A stretch of DNA of 64,000 nucleotides, from positions 192,274 to 256,273 of the forward strand of contig NZ_FOLM01000003.1 in NCBI RefSeq assembly GCF_900112355.1. Direction: 5' to 3'. The position numbers were made by a program, and so were the translations under genes. Origin of the DNA: Streptomyces aidingensis (GTDB lineage: Bacteria > Actinomycetota > Actinomycetes > Streptomycetales > Streptomycetaceae). Below, piece by piece: positions 16,920 to 25,770 of this stretch (positions are counted from its first letter, which is position 1; every line of letters starts with the position of its first letter). Under the pieces are notes generated by a model. That model was not told the origin of the DNA. It searched no databases and saw only the letters and a program-made list of their open reading frames with translations.

Positions 16920-19124
16920 ATGGCGGGATTCGAGGAACTGTCGGCGGGCGACCCCCGGCAGGTGGGGCGGTACCGGCTGGTGGCGCGGCTCGGCGCGGGC
17001 GGCATGGGCCGGGTCTATCTCGGCCGCTCGCCCGGCGGCCGGGCCGTCGCGGTCAAGGTGATCCGTCCCGAACTGGGCGAGGACCCGCAGTTCCGGGCCC
17101 GGTTCGCCCGGGAGGTCTCCGCCGCCCGCCGGGTCAACGGCGTCTTCACCGCCGGGGTGCTGGACGCCGATCCGGAGGCCACCCCGGCCTGGCTGGCCAC
17201 CGCCTATGTGCCCGGCATGCCGCTGGGCGAGGCGGTGAGCGCACACGGCCCCTGGCCCGTCCCGTCGGTGCTGGCGCTGGGCGCCGGTCTGGCCGAGGCG
17301 CTGGAGGTGATCCACGCCGCCGAGGTGGTGCACCGCGATCTCAAGCCGTCCAATGTCCTGCTGGCCCCGGACGGACCGCGCGTCATCGACTTCGGCATCT
17401 CGCTCGCCGCCGCCGAGACCACCGTCGCCACCCAGGCCGGGGTGGTGGTGGGAACGCCCGGCTTCATGGCCCCCGAGCAGGTCGCCGGCCACCGGGTGGG
17501 GCCGCCCGCGGACGTCTTCTCGTTCGGCGTGGTGCTGGCGTACACCGCCACCGGACGGCAGCCGTTCGGCAGCGGCTCGGCCCACTCGGTCAACTTCCGG
17601 GCCGTCTACGAGCAGCCGGACCTGCGGGCACTGCCCGCCGCGCTGCGCCCGGTGGTGGAACCGTGCCTGGCCAAGGAGCCGCGGCAGCGGCCCACCGTGC
17701 CGCAGCTGCTGGCGCGGCTCGGCAGCATGACCGGCATGACCGGCATGACCGGCGGGGCGGCCGGCGGTGACGGCCGCGGCCGGGTGGACGTGCTCACCGG
17801 CGCGGGCTGGCTGCCCGAGCCGGTCGCCGCGGCGGTCCGGGCGCGCAGCGCGGACGCCGAGGACCGGCCCGCCACCGCCGCGCCGCCGCCCACCCGGGCC
17901 GCCCGCCCGGCACCCGGCCCCGGCGGGCGGGTGCCGCCGCCGGCCGGGGAGTTCGGGCCGCCGCTGGTGGCCCCGCCCGGCCCGGCCGAGGGCCCGGCCC
18001 GGACCGGGCAGGGCGACCGGACCGACCGGGCCGGACGCCCGGGCGGCCCCCGGCGCCGGGTGCTGCTCGGGCTCGGCGGCGCGGTCCTCGCGGCGGGCGC
18101 CGGCTGGTACGGCCTGCGGGCCCTGGACGGGCTGCCGGCGGGCGGCGGCGAGGAGGTCACCCGCCGGCCCGCGCCCGGCACCCGGCTGTGGGCCTTTCCC
18201 ACCGGCGGCCCCGCCCACACCGCCGCGGTGGCCGCCGGGGTCGCCTACTTCGGCAGCGACGACGGCCGGCTCTATGCCGTCGGCATCGCCGACGCCACGG
18301 AACGCTGGCGGTTCCCGACCGGGGGCGCGGTGGTCTCCCCGCCGCGCGTCGCGGACGGCATCGCCTACACCGGCAGCGACGACAGCCGGCTGTACGCGGT
18401 GGACATCCGGACCGGCGCGGAGGTCTGGCGGGTGCAGACCGAAGGCCCGGTCCGCACCCCGGCGGTGACCAGCGGCATCGTCTGCGCCGGCAGCCACGAC
18501 GGCCGGCTGCGGGCCCTGCGGGCCGACAACGGCGAGGAACTGTGGACCTTCACCGCGGACAGCGCGGTCCGCTCGGCGGCCGTGGTGGGCGGCGGACTGG
18601 TCTACGCGGGCACCGCCGGCGGTGTGCTGTACGCCCGTGACCACCGGTCCGGCGAAGCGCGCTGGGAGTACGCGGCCGGCGGCGAGGTGTTCTCCACCCC
18701 GGTGCTGGCCGACGGCCGGATCTTCTTCGGCAGCGACGACATGAATCTCTACGCGCTGGACGCGGCCACCGGCGAGCGGCTGTGGTCCTACGCGGCCGAC
18801 GACAAGGTGCGGGCCGACCCGGTGGTGGCGGGCGGCACGGTGTACGTGGGCAGCTCGGACGACCGGCTGCACGCGGTGGACGCGGCCACCGGCGACCGGC
18901 GGTGGGTCTACCCCGCCAACGCCGCGGTGCGCTCCCCGGCGGTGGCGGACGGCGCGGTCTACATCGGCACCTCCGACGCCCACGTCTATGCCCTGGACGC
19001 GGCCGACGGCGGCCTGCTGTGGCAGTTCCGGGGCGGCGGCGAGGTGTTCTCCTCGGCCGCGGTGGCCGGCGGCATCGTCTTCGCCGGCAACTCCGACGGC
19101 GCCCTCTACGCCCTCCAGGGCTGA
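16920..19124 (+). CDS. Membrane Ser/Thr protein kinase with extracytoplasmic PQQ-repeat b-propeller
   Basis: A 734-residue protein. Residues ~18-270 are a Hanks-type kinase: GAGGMGRVYLG loop, K46, HRDLKPSN with catalytic D140, DFG D157 and GTPGFMAPE. A Pro/Ala-rich juxtamembrane linker (~290-375) contains a GMTGMT microrepeat. One membrane helix lies around residues 380-398. The outside region (400-734) holds seven or eight PQQ-like repeats of the form GSDDxRLYAVDxxTGxxxW, predicting a propeller sensor. It should phosphorylate cytoplasmic targets in response to an external cue. ATG after GGAAGGGTGAGCA. Confidence 0.92.
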   Translation: MAGFEELSAGDPRQVGRYRLVARLGAGGMGRVYLGRSPGGRAVAVKVIRPELGEDPQFRARFAREVSAARRVNGVFTAGVLDADPEATPAWLATAYVPGMPLGEAVSAHGPWPVPSVLALGAGLAEALEVIHAAEVVHRDLKPSNVLLAPDGPRVIDFGISLAAAETTVATQAGVVVGTPGFMAPEQVAGHRVGPPADVFSFGVVLAYTATGRQPFGSGSAHSVNFRAVYEQPDLRALPAALRPVVEPCLAKEPRQRPTVPQLLARLGSMTGMTGMTGGAAGGDGRGRVDVLTGAGWLPEPVAAAVRARSADAEDRPATAAPPPTRAARPAPGPGGRVPPPAGEFGPPLVAPPGPAEGPARTGQGDRTDRAGRPGGPRRRVLLGLGGAVLAAGAGWYGLRALDGLPAGGGEEVTRRPAPGTRLWAFPTGGPAHTAAVAAGVAYFGSDDGRLYAVGIADATERWRFPTGGAVVSPPRVADGIAYTGSDDSRLYAVDIRTGAEVWRVQTEGPVRTPAVTSGIVCAGSHDGRLRALRADNGEELWTFTADSAVRSAAVVGGGLVYAGTAGGVLYARDHRSGEARWEYAAGGEVFSTPVLADGRIFFGSDDMNLYALDAATGERLWSYAADDKVRADPVVAGGTVYVGSSDDRLHAVDAATGDRRWVYPANAAVRSPAVADGAVYIGTSDAHVYALDAADGGLLWQFRGGGEVFSSAAVAGGIVFAGNSDGALYALQG

Positions 19125-19171
19125 GCGGGCCCTCCCGCCGCGGTTCGGGGAAGCCGGAGAAGGGTGGCCTG

Positions 19172-19424
19172 GGCGCACCCGGCACAGATCGGCCCGGTTG
19201 GCGCCGGTGCCGATGCCCGTGCAGTGCTCCACCACCGAGCCGGGCACGAAGTGGTCCACCGCCCCGCAAGAGGCCGCCGTCTCCCGCGCCGAGCCGGCCG
19301 GGCAGCAGCGGACAGCTGTCCAGCAGCCCCTGCTGGGCGCCGATCTGCCAGTCCCACCAGTTGCCGAACGGCTCCCGGCCGGCGTGGTGGACGGTCCGGT
19401 GCAGATGCGCCAGGCCGGCGCGCC
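19172..19424 (-). pseudogene. Remnant of a polysaccharide lyase family 8 gene (truncated, frameshifted)
   Basis: On the minus strand, directly after the malate synthase stop, one frame reads LHRTVHHAGREPFGNWWDWQ followed by IGAQQGLLDSCPLL. A second frame continues as AVDHFVPGSVVEHCTG and TGANRADLCRV. Both pieces match consecutive conserved segments of PL8 lyases (hyaluronate, chondroitin, xanthan lyases: NWWDWEIG and TGANRVDL). The frame changes around 19285-19320, both ends are missing, and about 84 codons remain. This explains protein-like order in an otherwise empty 300-base gap. Assignment is by eye. Confidence 0.62.
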
Positions 19425-21050
19425 TCAGTCCAGCAGCTCGTAGGCCGGGAGGGTGAGGAAGTCCGGGTACTGCTCGGCCAGGGCGATGCGCAGCAGCAGT
19501 TCGTGCGCCCGCTGCCAGCCGCCCGCCGCGAACTCCGCTTCTCCCGTCTCGGCGCGGATGGCCGCCAGTTCCTCGGCCGCCGTCCGCTCCACCAGTTCCC
19601 GGGTCACGGCCGTGCCGTCCGCCAGCTTCACCCCGGCGTTGACCCACTGCCAGATCTGCGAACGGGAGATCTCCGCGGTCGCCACATCCTCCATCAGGTC
19701 GAACACGGCGACCGCGCCCTGCCCGGCCAGCCAGGCCCGCAGATAGCGGGTGCCGACCTGGACGGCGTTGCGCAGCCCCGCCATGGTGGGCCGGGCGTCC
19801 AGGGAGTCCACCGCGAGCAGGTCGGCGGCGCCGACCCGGACGTCCTCGCGCAGCCGCTCCTTCTGGTGCGGCCGTTCCCCCAGCACCGCGTCGAAGGCGG
19901 CCCGGGCCACCGGCACCAGGGCGGGGTGGGCCACCCAGGAGCCGTCGAAGCCGTCGCCCGCCTCGCGCTCCTTGTCGGCCCTGACCTTCTCCAGGGCGGC
20001 CGCGTTGACCCGCTCGTCGCGGGAGGGGATGAACGCCGACATGCCGCCGATGGCGTGTGCCCCGCGCTTGTGGCAGGTGCGGACCAGGAGTTCGGTGTAG
20101 GCGCGCATGAAGGGCGCGGTCATGGTCACCGCGTTGCGGTCGGGGAGGACGAACCGGGGGCCGGCGTCCCGGAAGTTCTTGATCAGGGAGAACAGATAGT
20201 CCCAGCGGCCCGCGTTCAGCCCGGCGGCGTGGTCGCGCAGTTCGTAGAGGATCTCCTCCATCTCGAAGGCGGCGGTGATGGTCTCGATCAGCACGGTGGC
20301 CCGGACGGTGCCGGCCGGCAGGCCGAGATACTCCTGGGCGAAGCGGAACACCTCGTCCCACAGCCGCGCCTCCAGATGGGACTCCAGCTTGGCCAGGTAG
20401 AAGTACGGGCCGCGGCGCTGCTTGCCGAGCAGCCGGGCGTTGTGGAAGAAGTAGAGGCCGAAGTCGGCCAGCGCGCCGGGGACGGCCCGCCCGTCCACGG
20501 TCAGGTGGCGCTCGTCCAGATGCCAGCCGCGCGGGCGCATCACCACCACGGCCAGCTCGCCGTCCGGGCGGAGCGCGTAGTGCTTGCCGCTGCCGGGGTC
20601 GGTGAAGTCGATCCGGCGGCGGAAGGCGTCGGCCATGTGCACCTGGCCGCCGATGACGTTGCGCCAGGCGGGGGAGGAGGCGTCCTCGAAGTCGGCGAGC
20701 CAGATCCGGGCGCCGGAGTTGAGGGCGTTGACGGTCATCCGGCGCTCGGCCGGGCCGGTGATCTCCACCCGCCGGTCCTGGAGGGCCTCGGGGGCCGGGG
20801 CGACCCGCCAGTCGCCCTCCCGGATGTGCCGGGTCCCGGGGAGGAAGTCCAGGCCGCCGGTGCGGGCGATCTCCGCCCGGCGGACGGCGCGGCGGGCCAG
20901 CAGCTCGTCGCGGCGCGGGGTGAAACGGCGGTGCAGCTCGGCCAGGAAGGTGAGGGCCTCCCGGGTCAGCACCTCCTCCTGGCGGGCGACGGGCGGCCCG
21001 GACACCACGGCGGCCGGTCCGCCTCCGGACGCCGGTTCGGATACGGTCAT
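19425..21050 (-). CDS. aceB: Malate synthase A
   Basis: A 541-residue protein, the normal length for malate synthase A. Signature regions include ADFEDASSPAWRNVIGGQ, VVMRPRGWHLDERHL with the catalytic arginine, ATVLIETITAAFEMEEILYE carrying a metal-binding glutamate, and FDLMEDVATAEISRSQIWQW near the C-terminal catalytic aspartate. It condenses glyoxylate with acetyl-CoA to malate. Placed among ureide genes, its likely job is to use glyoxylate released from allantoin. Start ATG 21050 follows GAAGGAG. A weak TTCC-N7-GGAA inverted repeat (21124-21138) lies upstream. Confidence 0.95.
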   Translation of the reverse strand: MTVSEPASGGGPAAVVSGPPVARQEEVLTREALTFLAELHRRFTPRRDELLARRAVRRAEIARTGGLDFLPGTRHIREGDWRVAPAPEALQDRRVEITGPAERRMTVNALNSGARIWLADFEDASSPAWRNVIGGQVHMADAFRRRIDFTDPGSGKHYALRPDGELAVVVMRPRGWHLDERHLTVDGRAVPGALADFGLYFFHNARLLGKQRRGPYFYLAKLESHLEARLWDEVFRFAQEYLGLPAGTVRATVLIETITAAFEMEEILYELRDHAAGLNAGRWDYLFSLIKNFRDAGPRFVLPDRNAVTMTAPFMRAYTELLVRTCHKRGAHAIGGMSAFIPSRDERVNAAALEKVRADKEREAGDGFDGSWVAHPALVPVARAAFDAVLGERPHQKERLREDVRVGAADLLAVDSLDARPTMAGLRNAVQVGTRYLRAWLAGQGAVAVFDLMEDVATAEISRSQIWQWVNAGVKLADGTAVTRELVERTAAEELAAIRAETGEAEFAAGGWQRAHELLLRIALAEQYPDFLTLPAYELLD

Positions 21051-21192
21051 GATGCGCTCACTCCTTCGGCGACGGCGACGGCCCCGGGACTACCGACCGG
21101 TGCACACAGGGGCGGACACTAGTTTCCTCATCGTGGAACCACAAGGCCGGTCCGGTGACCGGGGCGGCCCTGTCCGCGGCGGCGGGACGGCG

Positions 21193-21810
21193 CTATTCCG
21201 CCGCGGGCCCCGGCTCCAGGTCCCCGGGGGTGTCGATGTCCTCGGGGCGGGCCACGTCCCCGCACTCCACCAGGACGATCTCGCTCTCCCGGGCCCGCAG
21301 ATAGTCGCGGGCGCCCCGGTCGCCGGCCGCGGCGCGGGCCGCCCCGGCCAGATGGTCCCGGCCCAGCAGCACCGGATGTCCCCGCTCGCCGCCGTAGGCG
21401 GCGGCGGCCAGGGTCCGCGGCGAGCGGTACGCGGCCCTCACCCGGGCCACGGCCGCGGCGCCCACCCCCGGCTGGTCCACCAGCAGCACCACCACGCCGT
21501 CCACGCCGTCCACGCCGTCCGGCGGCTCCATGACGGCGGCCAGGCCGGCCCGCAGCGACGAGCCCATCCCCGTCGGCCACTGCGGGTTCTCCACCACCGT
21601 GCACCCGGCCAGCCGCCGGGCCCGTTCCCGCACCCGCCCCGCCTCGGCGCCGAGCACCACCAGCACCGGCGCGCAGCCGCCCGCCCGCAGCGCGTCCACC
21701 GCGCGGTCCACCAGCAGTTCGCCGCCGGTCACCAGCAGCGCCTTGGCCCGTCCCCCGAGCCGCCGGCCGCCGCCGGCCGCCAGCACCAGTCCCGCGATCC
21801 GCCCCGCCAT
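21193..21810 (-). CDS. MocA/MobA-like molybdenum cofactor nucleotidyltransferase
   Basis: A 205-residue nucleotidyltransferase: LVLAAGGGRRLGGRAKALL at the N-terminus binds the NTP, MGSSLRAGLAAV and VVLLVDQPG form the metal/substrate core, and GHPVLLGR, GARDYL and DIDTPGDL complete the MocA-type pattern. MocA converts molybdopterin-Mo to its cytosine dinucleotide form. Proximity to xanthine dehydrogenase genes suggests service to that enzyme. A GVDGVDG codon microrepeat is at 21496-21515. Start lies six bases from a TAGAGT box; probably leaderless. Confidence 0.82.
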   Translation of the reverse strand: MAGRIAGLVLAAGGGRRLGGRAKALLVTGGELLVDRAVDALRAGGCAPVLVVLGAEAGRVRERARRLAGCTVVENPQWPTGMGSSLRAGLAAVMEPPDGVDGVDGVVVLLVDQPGVGAAAVARVRAAYRSPRTLAAAAYGGERGHPVLLGRDHLAGAARAAAGDRGARDYLRARESEIVLVECGDVARPEDIDTPGDLEPGPAAE

Positions 21811-21816
21811 GCCGTG

Positions 21817-21822
21817 ACTCTA
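21817..21822 (-). promoter_or_regulatory. -10 element of a probable leaderless promoter
   Basis: On the minus strand TAGAGT is followed by six bases and the ATG of the MocA-like gene at 21810. Confidence 0.55.
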
Positions 21823-21845
21823 GGCCCGTGTACAGGCCCGTGTAA
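21822..21845. repeat. 12-base direct repeat AGGCCCGTGTA(C/A)
   Basis: Two adjacent copies in the 87-base spacer between the divergent MocA-like and TrmH genes, abutting the MocA -10 box. May be a regulator site or a chance duplication. Confidence 0.55.
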
Positions 21846-21897
21846 CGTCTCCCTCCGGGGCGACACGACCGGGCCCCGGGTCGGAGGAGGACATCAG

Positions 21898-22743
21898 GTG
21901 CCGGCGGGATTGCGGGTGTCGACGCGGAACGCGCGGTTCCAGCAGTGGGAGTCGTATCTGGGGAACCGGACCAAGCGGCAGCGGGCCGGTGAGTTCCTGG
22001 TGCAGGGCGTGCGGCCGATCTCGCTGGCGGTGGAGCACGGCTGGACCATCCGGGCGCTGATCCACGACGCCGGCCGGCGGCCGTCCCGCTGGGCCGCGGA
22101 ACTGCTGCGCACGGTGCCCGGCGCGGACCGGGTCGCCATGTCGCCGGAGCTGATCGCCGAACTCGGCGACCGCAACGAGGGGCCGCCGGAGCTGCTCGCC
22201 ATCGCCGCCATGCCGCCGGACGACCTGGCCCGCATCCCGGTCCGGGACGACTTCCTGGGGGTGGTCTTCGACCGCCCGGCCGGACCGGGGAACATCGGCT
22301 CCATCATCCGCTCGGCCGATGCCTTCGGCGCCCACGGAGTGATCGTCACCGGCCATGCCGCCGATGTCTACGACCCCAAGTCGGTGCGTGCCAGCACCGG
22401 TTCCCTGTTCGCCCTGCCCGCCGTCCGGGTCCCCTCCCACCGGGAGGTGCTGTCCTGGGTGCGGGAGCGCCGGGCGGCCGGAGTGCCGCTGCTGGCCGTC
22501 GGCACCGACGAGCACGGCGAGCGCGACATCTTCGACATCGACCTCACCGGCCCGGTGCTGCTGGTCATCGGCAACGAGACCGGCGGGCTCAGCCGGGCCT
22601 GGCGCCAGGAGTGCGACCATATGGTCCGCATCCCGATCGGCGGCTCCGCCAGCTCCCTCAACGCCGCCAACGCCGCGACCACCGTCCTCTACGAGGCCAC
22701 CCGTCAGCGGCGCCCGCCCGGCGCCGCACCGCCGTCCCGGTGA
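21898..22743 (+). CDS. SpoU/TrmH-family RNA 2'-O-methyltransferase
   Basis: A 281-residue protein with a substrate-binding N-terminal domain and a SPOUT catalytic domain showing the three knot motifs: GNIGSIIRSADAFG, VLLVIGNETGGLS and IPIGGSASSLNAANAA. It should 2'-O-methylate a ribose in tRNA or rRNA using SAM; the exact site cannot be read from sequence. GTG 21898 is supported by an excellent GGAGGAGG seven bases upstream. Divergent from the MocA-like gene. Confidence 0.9.
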   Translation: MPAGLRVSTRNARFQQWESYLGNRTKRQRAGEFLVQGVRPISLAVEHGWTIRALIHDAGRRPSRWAAELLRTVPGADRVAMSPELIAELGDRNEGPPELLAIAAMPPDDLARIPVRDDFLGVVFDRPAGPGNIGSIIRSADAFGAHGVIVTGHAADVYDPKSVRASTGSLFALPAVRVPSHREVLSWVRERRAAGVPLLAVGTDEHGERDIFDIDLTGPVLLVIGNETGGLSRAWRQECDHMVRIPIGGSASSLNAANAATTVLYEATRQRRPPGAAPPSR

Positions 22744-22768
22744 TCTGCTCCGACCGGGTGATGCGATC

Positions 22769-23338
22769 ATGGGTGCCGTGCCGGTGAGCGGTCATGAGGC
22801 AGGGGTGAGCGGCGTGCTGCGGGTGGTGCGGGTGGAGTCGGCGGACGGGGTCCGCGGGTGCGCCAAGGAGCTGGCCGAGGTGCTTGTGGAGTCGGTGGCC
22901 GACGGCGCCTCGGTGGGCTTCCTGGAGGGGCTGGACGTGGACACCGCCGCCCGGTGGTGGGAGAGCCTGGCCCCGGCGGTGGCGGAGGGCCGGATTCTGC
23001 TGTGGGTGGCCCGGGACGCCGGGGAGCGGCTGCTCGGGACGGTGCAGCTGCATCCCGCGCCGATGCCCAACGGCCGGCACCGTGCGGACCTCGCCAAGAT
23101 GCTGGTGCGGCCCGGGGCCCGCCGCCGCGGGGTCGCCCGCGGGCTGCTGGCGGCGGCCGAGGGGGCGGCCCTGGCGGCCGGGCGGACGCTGCTGGTGCTG
23201 GACACCGAGACCGGCAGTGACGCCGAGCACCTGTACCGCTCGGCGGGCTGGACGGCGGCCGGTTCGGTGCCCGGCTATGCCACCGATCCGCGCGGCGTGC
23301 CGCGGGCCACCACCTACTACTACAAGAACCTGGGCTGA
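22769..23338 (+). CDS. GNAT-family N-acetyltransferase
   Basis: About 189 residues. The acetyl-CoA binding region is visible as MLVRPGARRRGVARGLLAAA followed by LVLDTETGSDAEHLYRSAGW and a YYYKNLG end, a pattern of small-molecule GNAT enzymes. The start is uncertain: ATG 22769 has little Shine-Dalgarno support, while GTG 22814 has AGGGG eight bases upstream and still keeps the whole domain. It lies 25 bases after the TrmH gene and converges on the IclR-type gene. Confidence 0.82.
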   Translation: MGAVPVSGHEAGVSGVLRVVRVESADGVRGCAKELAEVLVESVADGASVGFLEGLDVDTAARWWESLAPAVAEGRILLWVARDAGERLLGTVQLHPAPMPNGRHRADLAKMLVRPGARRRGVARGLLAAAEGAALAAGRTLLVLDTETGSDAEHLYRSAGWTAAGSVPGYATDPRGVPRATTYYYKNLG

Positions 23339-23362
23339 CCGGCCAGGCCGGGTCGCACCGGG

Positions 23363-24175
23363 TCAGGCCGGCGGCCCGGACTGCCCGGACTGCCCGGACT
23401 GGGTGGTGTTGAGGGAGTCGGAGAGGGCGCGGGCCACGTCCTGAAGCAGCGGCACCAGCTTCTCGGTGGCGGCCTCCGTGACCCGCCCGGCCGGCCCGGA
23501 GACGGAGATCGCGGCCGGCGTCGGGGAGCCCGGCACCGACACCGCGATGCACCGCACACCGATCTCCTGCTCGTTGTCGTCCACCGCGTAGCCCTCGGCG
23601 CGGACCTCGGCCAGCGCGCCCATGAAGACGTCCGGATCGGTGATGGTCTTCTCGGTCAGGGCGGGCATGCCGGTGCGGGCCAGCAGCGCCCGCACCTCCT
23701 CCTCCGGCCGCTGGGCCAGCAGCGACTTGCCCACCGCCGTGGTGTGCGGCAGCACCCGCCGGCCCACTTCGGTGAACATCCGCATGGCATGCCGGGACGG
23801 CACCTGGGCCACATAGACCACCTCGTCGCCGTCCAGCAGCGCCATGTTGGAGGTCTCGCCGCTGCCGTCCACCAGCCGGGCCAGATGGGGACGCGCCCAG
23901 GTGGACAGCGGCCGGGCCGCCGCCTCGCCCAGCCGGATCAGCCGCGGCCCCAGGGCGTACCGGCGGTTCGCCTGCTGGCGCACATAGCCGCAGGCCACCA
24001 GGGTGCGCATCAGCCGGTGGATGGTGGGCAGCGGCAGACCGCTGCTGGCGGCCAGCTCGCTCAGCCCGGTCTCCCCACCGGCGTCGGCCATGTTCTCCAG
24101 CAGGGCGAAGGCACGCTCCAGGGACTGGACGCCGCCTGTACTGGCGGCCGGCTTGGTCTCGTCGGACGACGGCAC
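23363..24175 (-). CDS. IclR-family repressor, AllR-like
   Basis: A 270-residue IclR protein. Residues ~14-75 are the winged helix (QSLERAFALLENMA, SGLPLPTIHRLMRTL). The rest is the effector-binding domain (SRHAMRMFTEVGRR, HTTAVGKSLLA, DDNEQEIGVRCIAVSV). It is divergent from allantoinase and allantoicase, the arrangement of the allantoin repressor AllR in Streptomyces, so it likely represses allantoin use until an ureide ligand appears. GTG 24175 follows AAAGGAA. The C-terminus has a short SGQSGQSG repeat. Regulon membership is inferred from context and the two shared inverted repeats. Confidence 0.87.
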   Translation of the reverse strand: MPSSDETKPAASTGGVQSLERAFALLENMADAGGETGLSELAASSGLPLPTIHRLMRTLVACGYVRQQANRRYALGPRLIRLGEAAARPLSTWARPHLARLVDGSGETSNMALLDGDEVVYVAQVPSRHAMRMFTEVGRRVLPHTTAVGKSLLAQRPEEEVRALLARTGMPALTEKTITDPDVFMGALAEVRAEGYAVDDNEQEIGVRCIAVSVPGSPTPAAISVSGPAGRVTEAATEKLVPLLQDVARALSDSLNTTQSGQSGQSGPPA

Positions 24176-24387
24176 GTCGCGTTCCTTTCCGGACGGGTAT
24201 CCGCAGCCTACCGGCCCGTCGCCCCAGACCATGCTTTCCATGTGATGAAAGGATGATTCTGATTTATGGAAGCGGGGTTGAGGTTGACGGAGGGTGGGTC
24301 GCGGGGAAGACTCCCGGCAGGGTTTCAACAAACCGTTGAAAGGTGCTGCTGCCGCCCGTGCGGCGGGTGGGGAGGAGGAGAACCGGG
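24176..24387. promoter_or_regulatory. Divergent promoter region, AllR-like / allantoinase
   Basis: A 212-base spacer containing the least GC-rich sequence of this part (24230-24280). Besides the operator at 24323-24341 it holds a second imperfect inverted repeat, CTTTC-N8-GAAAG at 24234-24251, nearer the repressor gene. Two sites in one divergent spacer suit autoregulation plus control of allB. Confidence 0.6.
24323..24341. promoter_or_regulatory. Candidate AllR operator, TTTCAAC-N5-GTTGAAA
   Basis: Perfect 7-base arms around AAACC, 46 bases before the allantoinase start. Shares arms and spacing with 13353-13367 before uraD. Confidence 0.68.
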
Positions 24388-25770
24388 GTGACTGCCACCG
24401 ATGTCCTGCTGCGGTCGACCCGCGTGGTGACCCCCGAGGGGGAGCGCCCCGCCGCGGTCGCCGTCGCGGATGGCCGGATCACAGCGGTGCTCCCGCACCA
24501 CACCGACCCGTCCGGCCTGCCCGGCCCGCCCCGGCTGCACGACTACGGGGACGCGGTGCTGCTGCCCGGACTGGTCGACACCCACGTCCATGTCAACGAC
24601 CCCGGCCGGGAGAGCTGGGAGGGCTTCGCCACCGCCACCCGGGCCGCCGCCGCCGGAGGCATCACCACCCTGCTCGACATGCCGCTCAACAGCCTGCCGC
24701 CCACCACCACCCCGGACCATCTGCGGACCAAGCGGCGGGCGGCGGCCGGCCGGGCCCACATCGACGTCGGCTTCTGGGGCGGCGCCGTGCCCGGCAACAC
24801 CCCCCGGCTGCGCGCCCTGCACGACGCCGGGGTCTTCGGCTTCAAATGCTTTCTCTCCCCCTCCGGCGTGGAGGAGTTCCCCGAACTGGACGACGCCGCC
24901 CTGACCGAGGCCATGACGGAGATCACCGGCTTCGGCGGGCTGCTGATCGTGCACGCCGAGGACCCGGCCGAACTGGGCACCGCACCCGGCTGCCAGGGCT
25001 CCCCCCGCTACACCGACTTCCTCGCCTCCCGCCCGCCCGAGGCCGAGCACCGGGCCGTCGCCCGCCTGCTCGCGACCGCCGGCCGGCTCGGCGCCCGGGT
25101 CCACATCCTGCATCTGTCCTCGGCCGGCGCCCTGCCGCTGATCGCCGGGGCCCGCGCCGCCGGGGTCCGCGTCACCGCCGAGACCTGCCCGCACTTCCTC
25201 ACCCTCACCGCCGAGGAGGTCCCGGACGGCGCCACCGCCTTCAAGTGCTGCCCGCCCATCCGGGAGGCGGCCAACCAGGACGCGCTGTGGGCCGCGCTCG
25301 CCGACGGGACCCTGGACTGCGTGGTCTCCGACCACTCGCCCTGCACCCCCGACCTCAAGGTCCCGGACTTCGGCGCCGCCTGGGGCGGGATCTCCTCCCT
25401 CCAGCTCGGCCTGCCGGTCGTCTGGACCGCCGCCCGGCGGCGCGGCTTCACCCCGGACGACCTGGCCCGCTGGATGTCCGCCGGGCCGGCCGCGCTGGCC
25501 GGGCTGGACGGGCCGGCCGGCCGCAAGGGCGCCATCGCCCCCGGCCGGGACGCCGACTTCGCCGTCTTCGACCCGGACGCCGTCTTCACCGTGGACCCGG
25601 CCGGGCTGCACCACCGCAACCCGGTCACCGCCTACGCCGGGCGCACCCTGCACGGCGTGGTCCGCGCCACCTGGCTGCGCGGCGAGCCGATCGCCGACCA
25701 CGGCCGCCCGCTGGCCCGCACCGGCCGGCTGCTGGACCGCCCCGGCCGGCCGCAACCGGAGCGGCCATGA
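24388..25770 (+). CDS. allB: Allantoinase
   Basis: A 460-residue cyclic amidohydrolase. [20 protein letters not shown] carries the first metal histidines; [15 protein letters not shown] has the carbamylated metal-bridging lysine; [24 protein letters not shown] and [10 protein letters not shown] provide the rest. It hydrolyses allantoin to allantoate. The sequence [11 protein letters not shown] is typical of allantoinase rather than dihydroorotase. GTG 24388 follows GGAGGAGGAG. Overlaps allantoicase by ATGA. Confidence 0.95.
   Translation: MTATDVLLRSTRVVTPEGERPAAVAVADGRITAVLPHHTDPSGLPGPPRLHDYGDAVLLPGLVDTHVHVNDPGRESWEGFATATRAAAAGGITTLLDMPLNSLPPTTTPDHLRTKRRAAAGRAHIDVGFWGGAVPGNTPRLRALHDAGVFGFKCFLSPSGVEEFPELDDAALTEAMTEITGFGGLLIVHAEDPAELGTAPGCQGSPRYTDFLASRPPEAEHRAVARLLATAGRLGARVHILHLSSAGALPLIAGARAAGVRVTAETCPHFLTLTAEEVPDGATAFKCCPPIREAANQDALWAALADGTLDCVVSDHSPCTPDLKVPDFGAAWGGISSLQLGLPVVWTAARRRGFTPDDLARWMSAGPAALAGLDGPAGRKGAIAPGRDADFAVFDPDAVFTVDPAGLHHRNPVTAYAGRTLHGVVRATWLRGEPIADHGRPLARTGRLLDRPGRPQPERP

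Noticed and set aside
15357..19259. A 1300-codon open frame on the minus strand opposite the deaminase and kinase genes
   Set aside because: It is a shadow of high third-position GC on the other strand: composition is low-complexity Arg/Gly/His/Gln and no family pattern appears, except the short PL8-like start above 19172, which is treated as a pseudogene.
21124..21138. TTCC-N7-GGAA upstream of malate synthase as a third AllR operator
   Set aside because: Arms differ from TCAAC/GTTGA and are only four bases long; similarity to the other sites is too weak to include.
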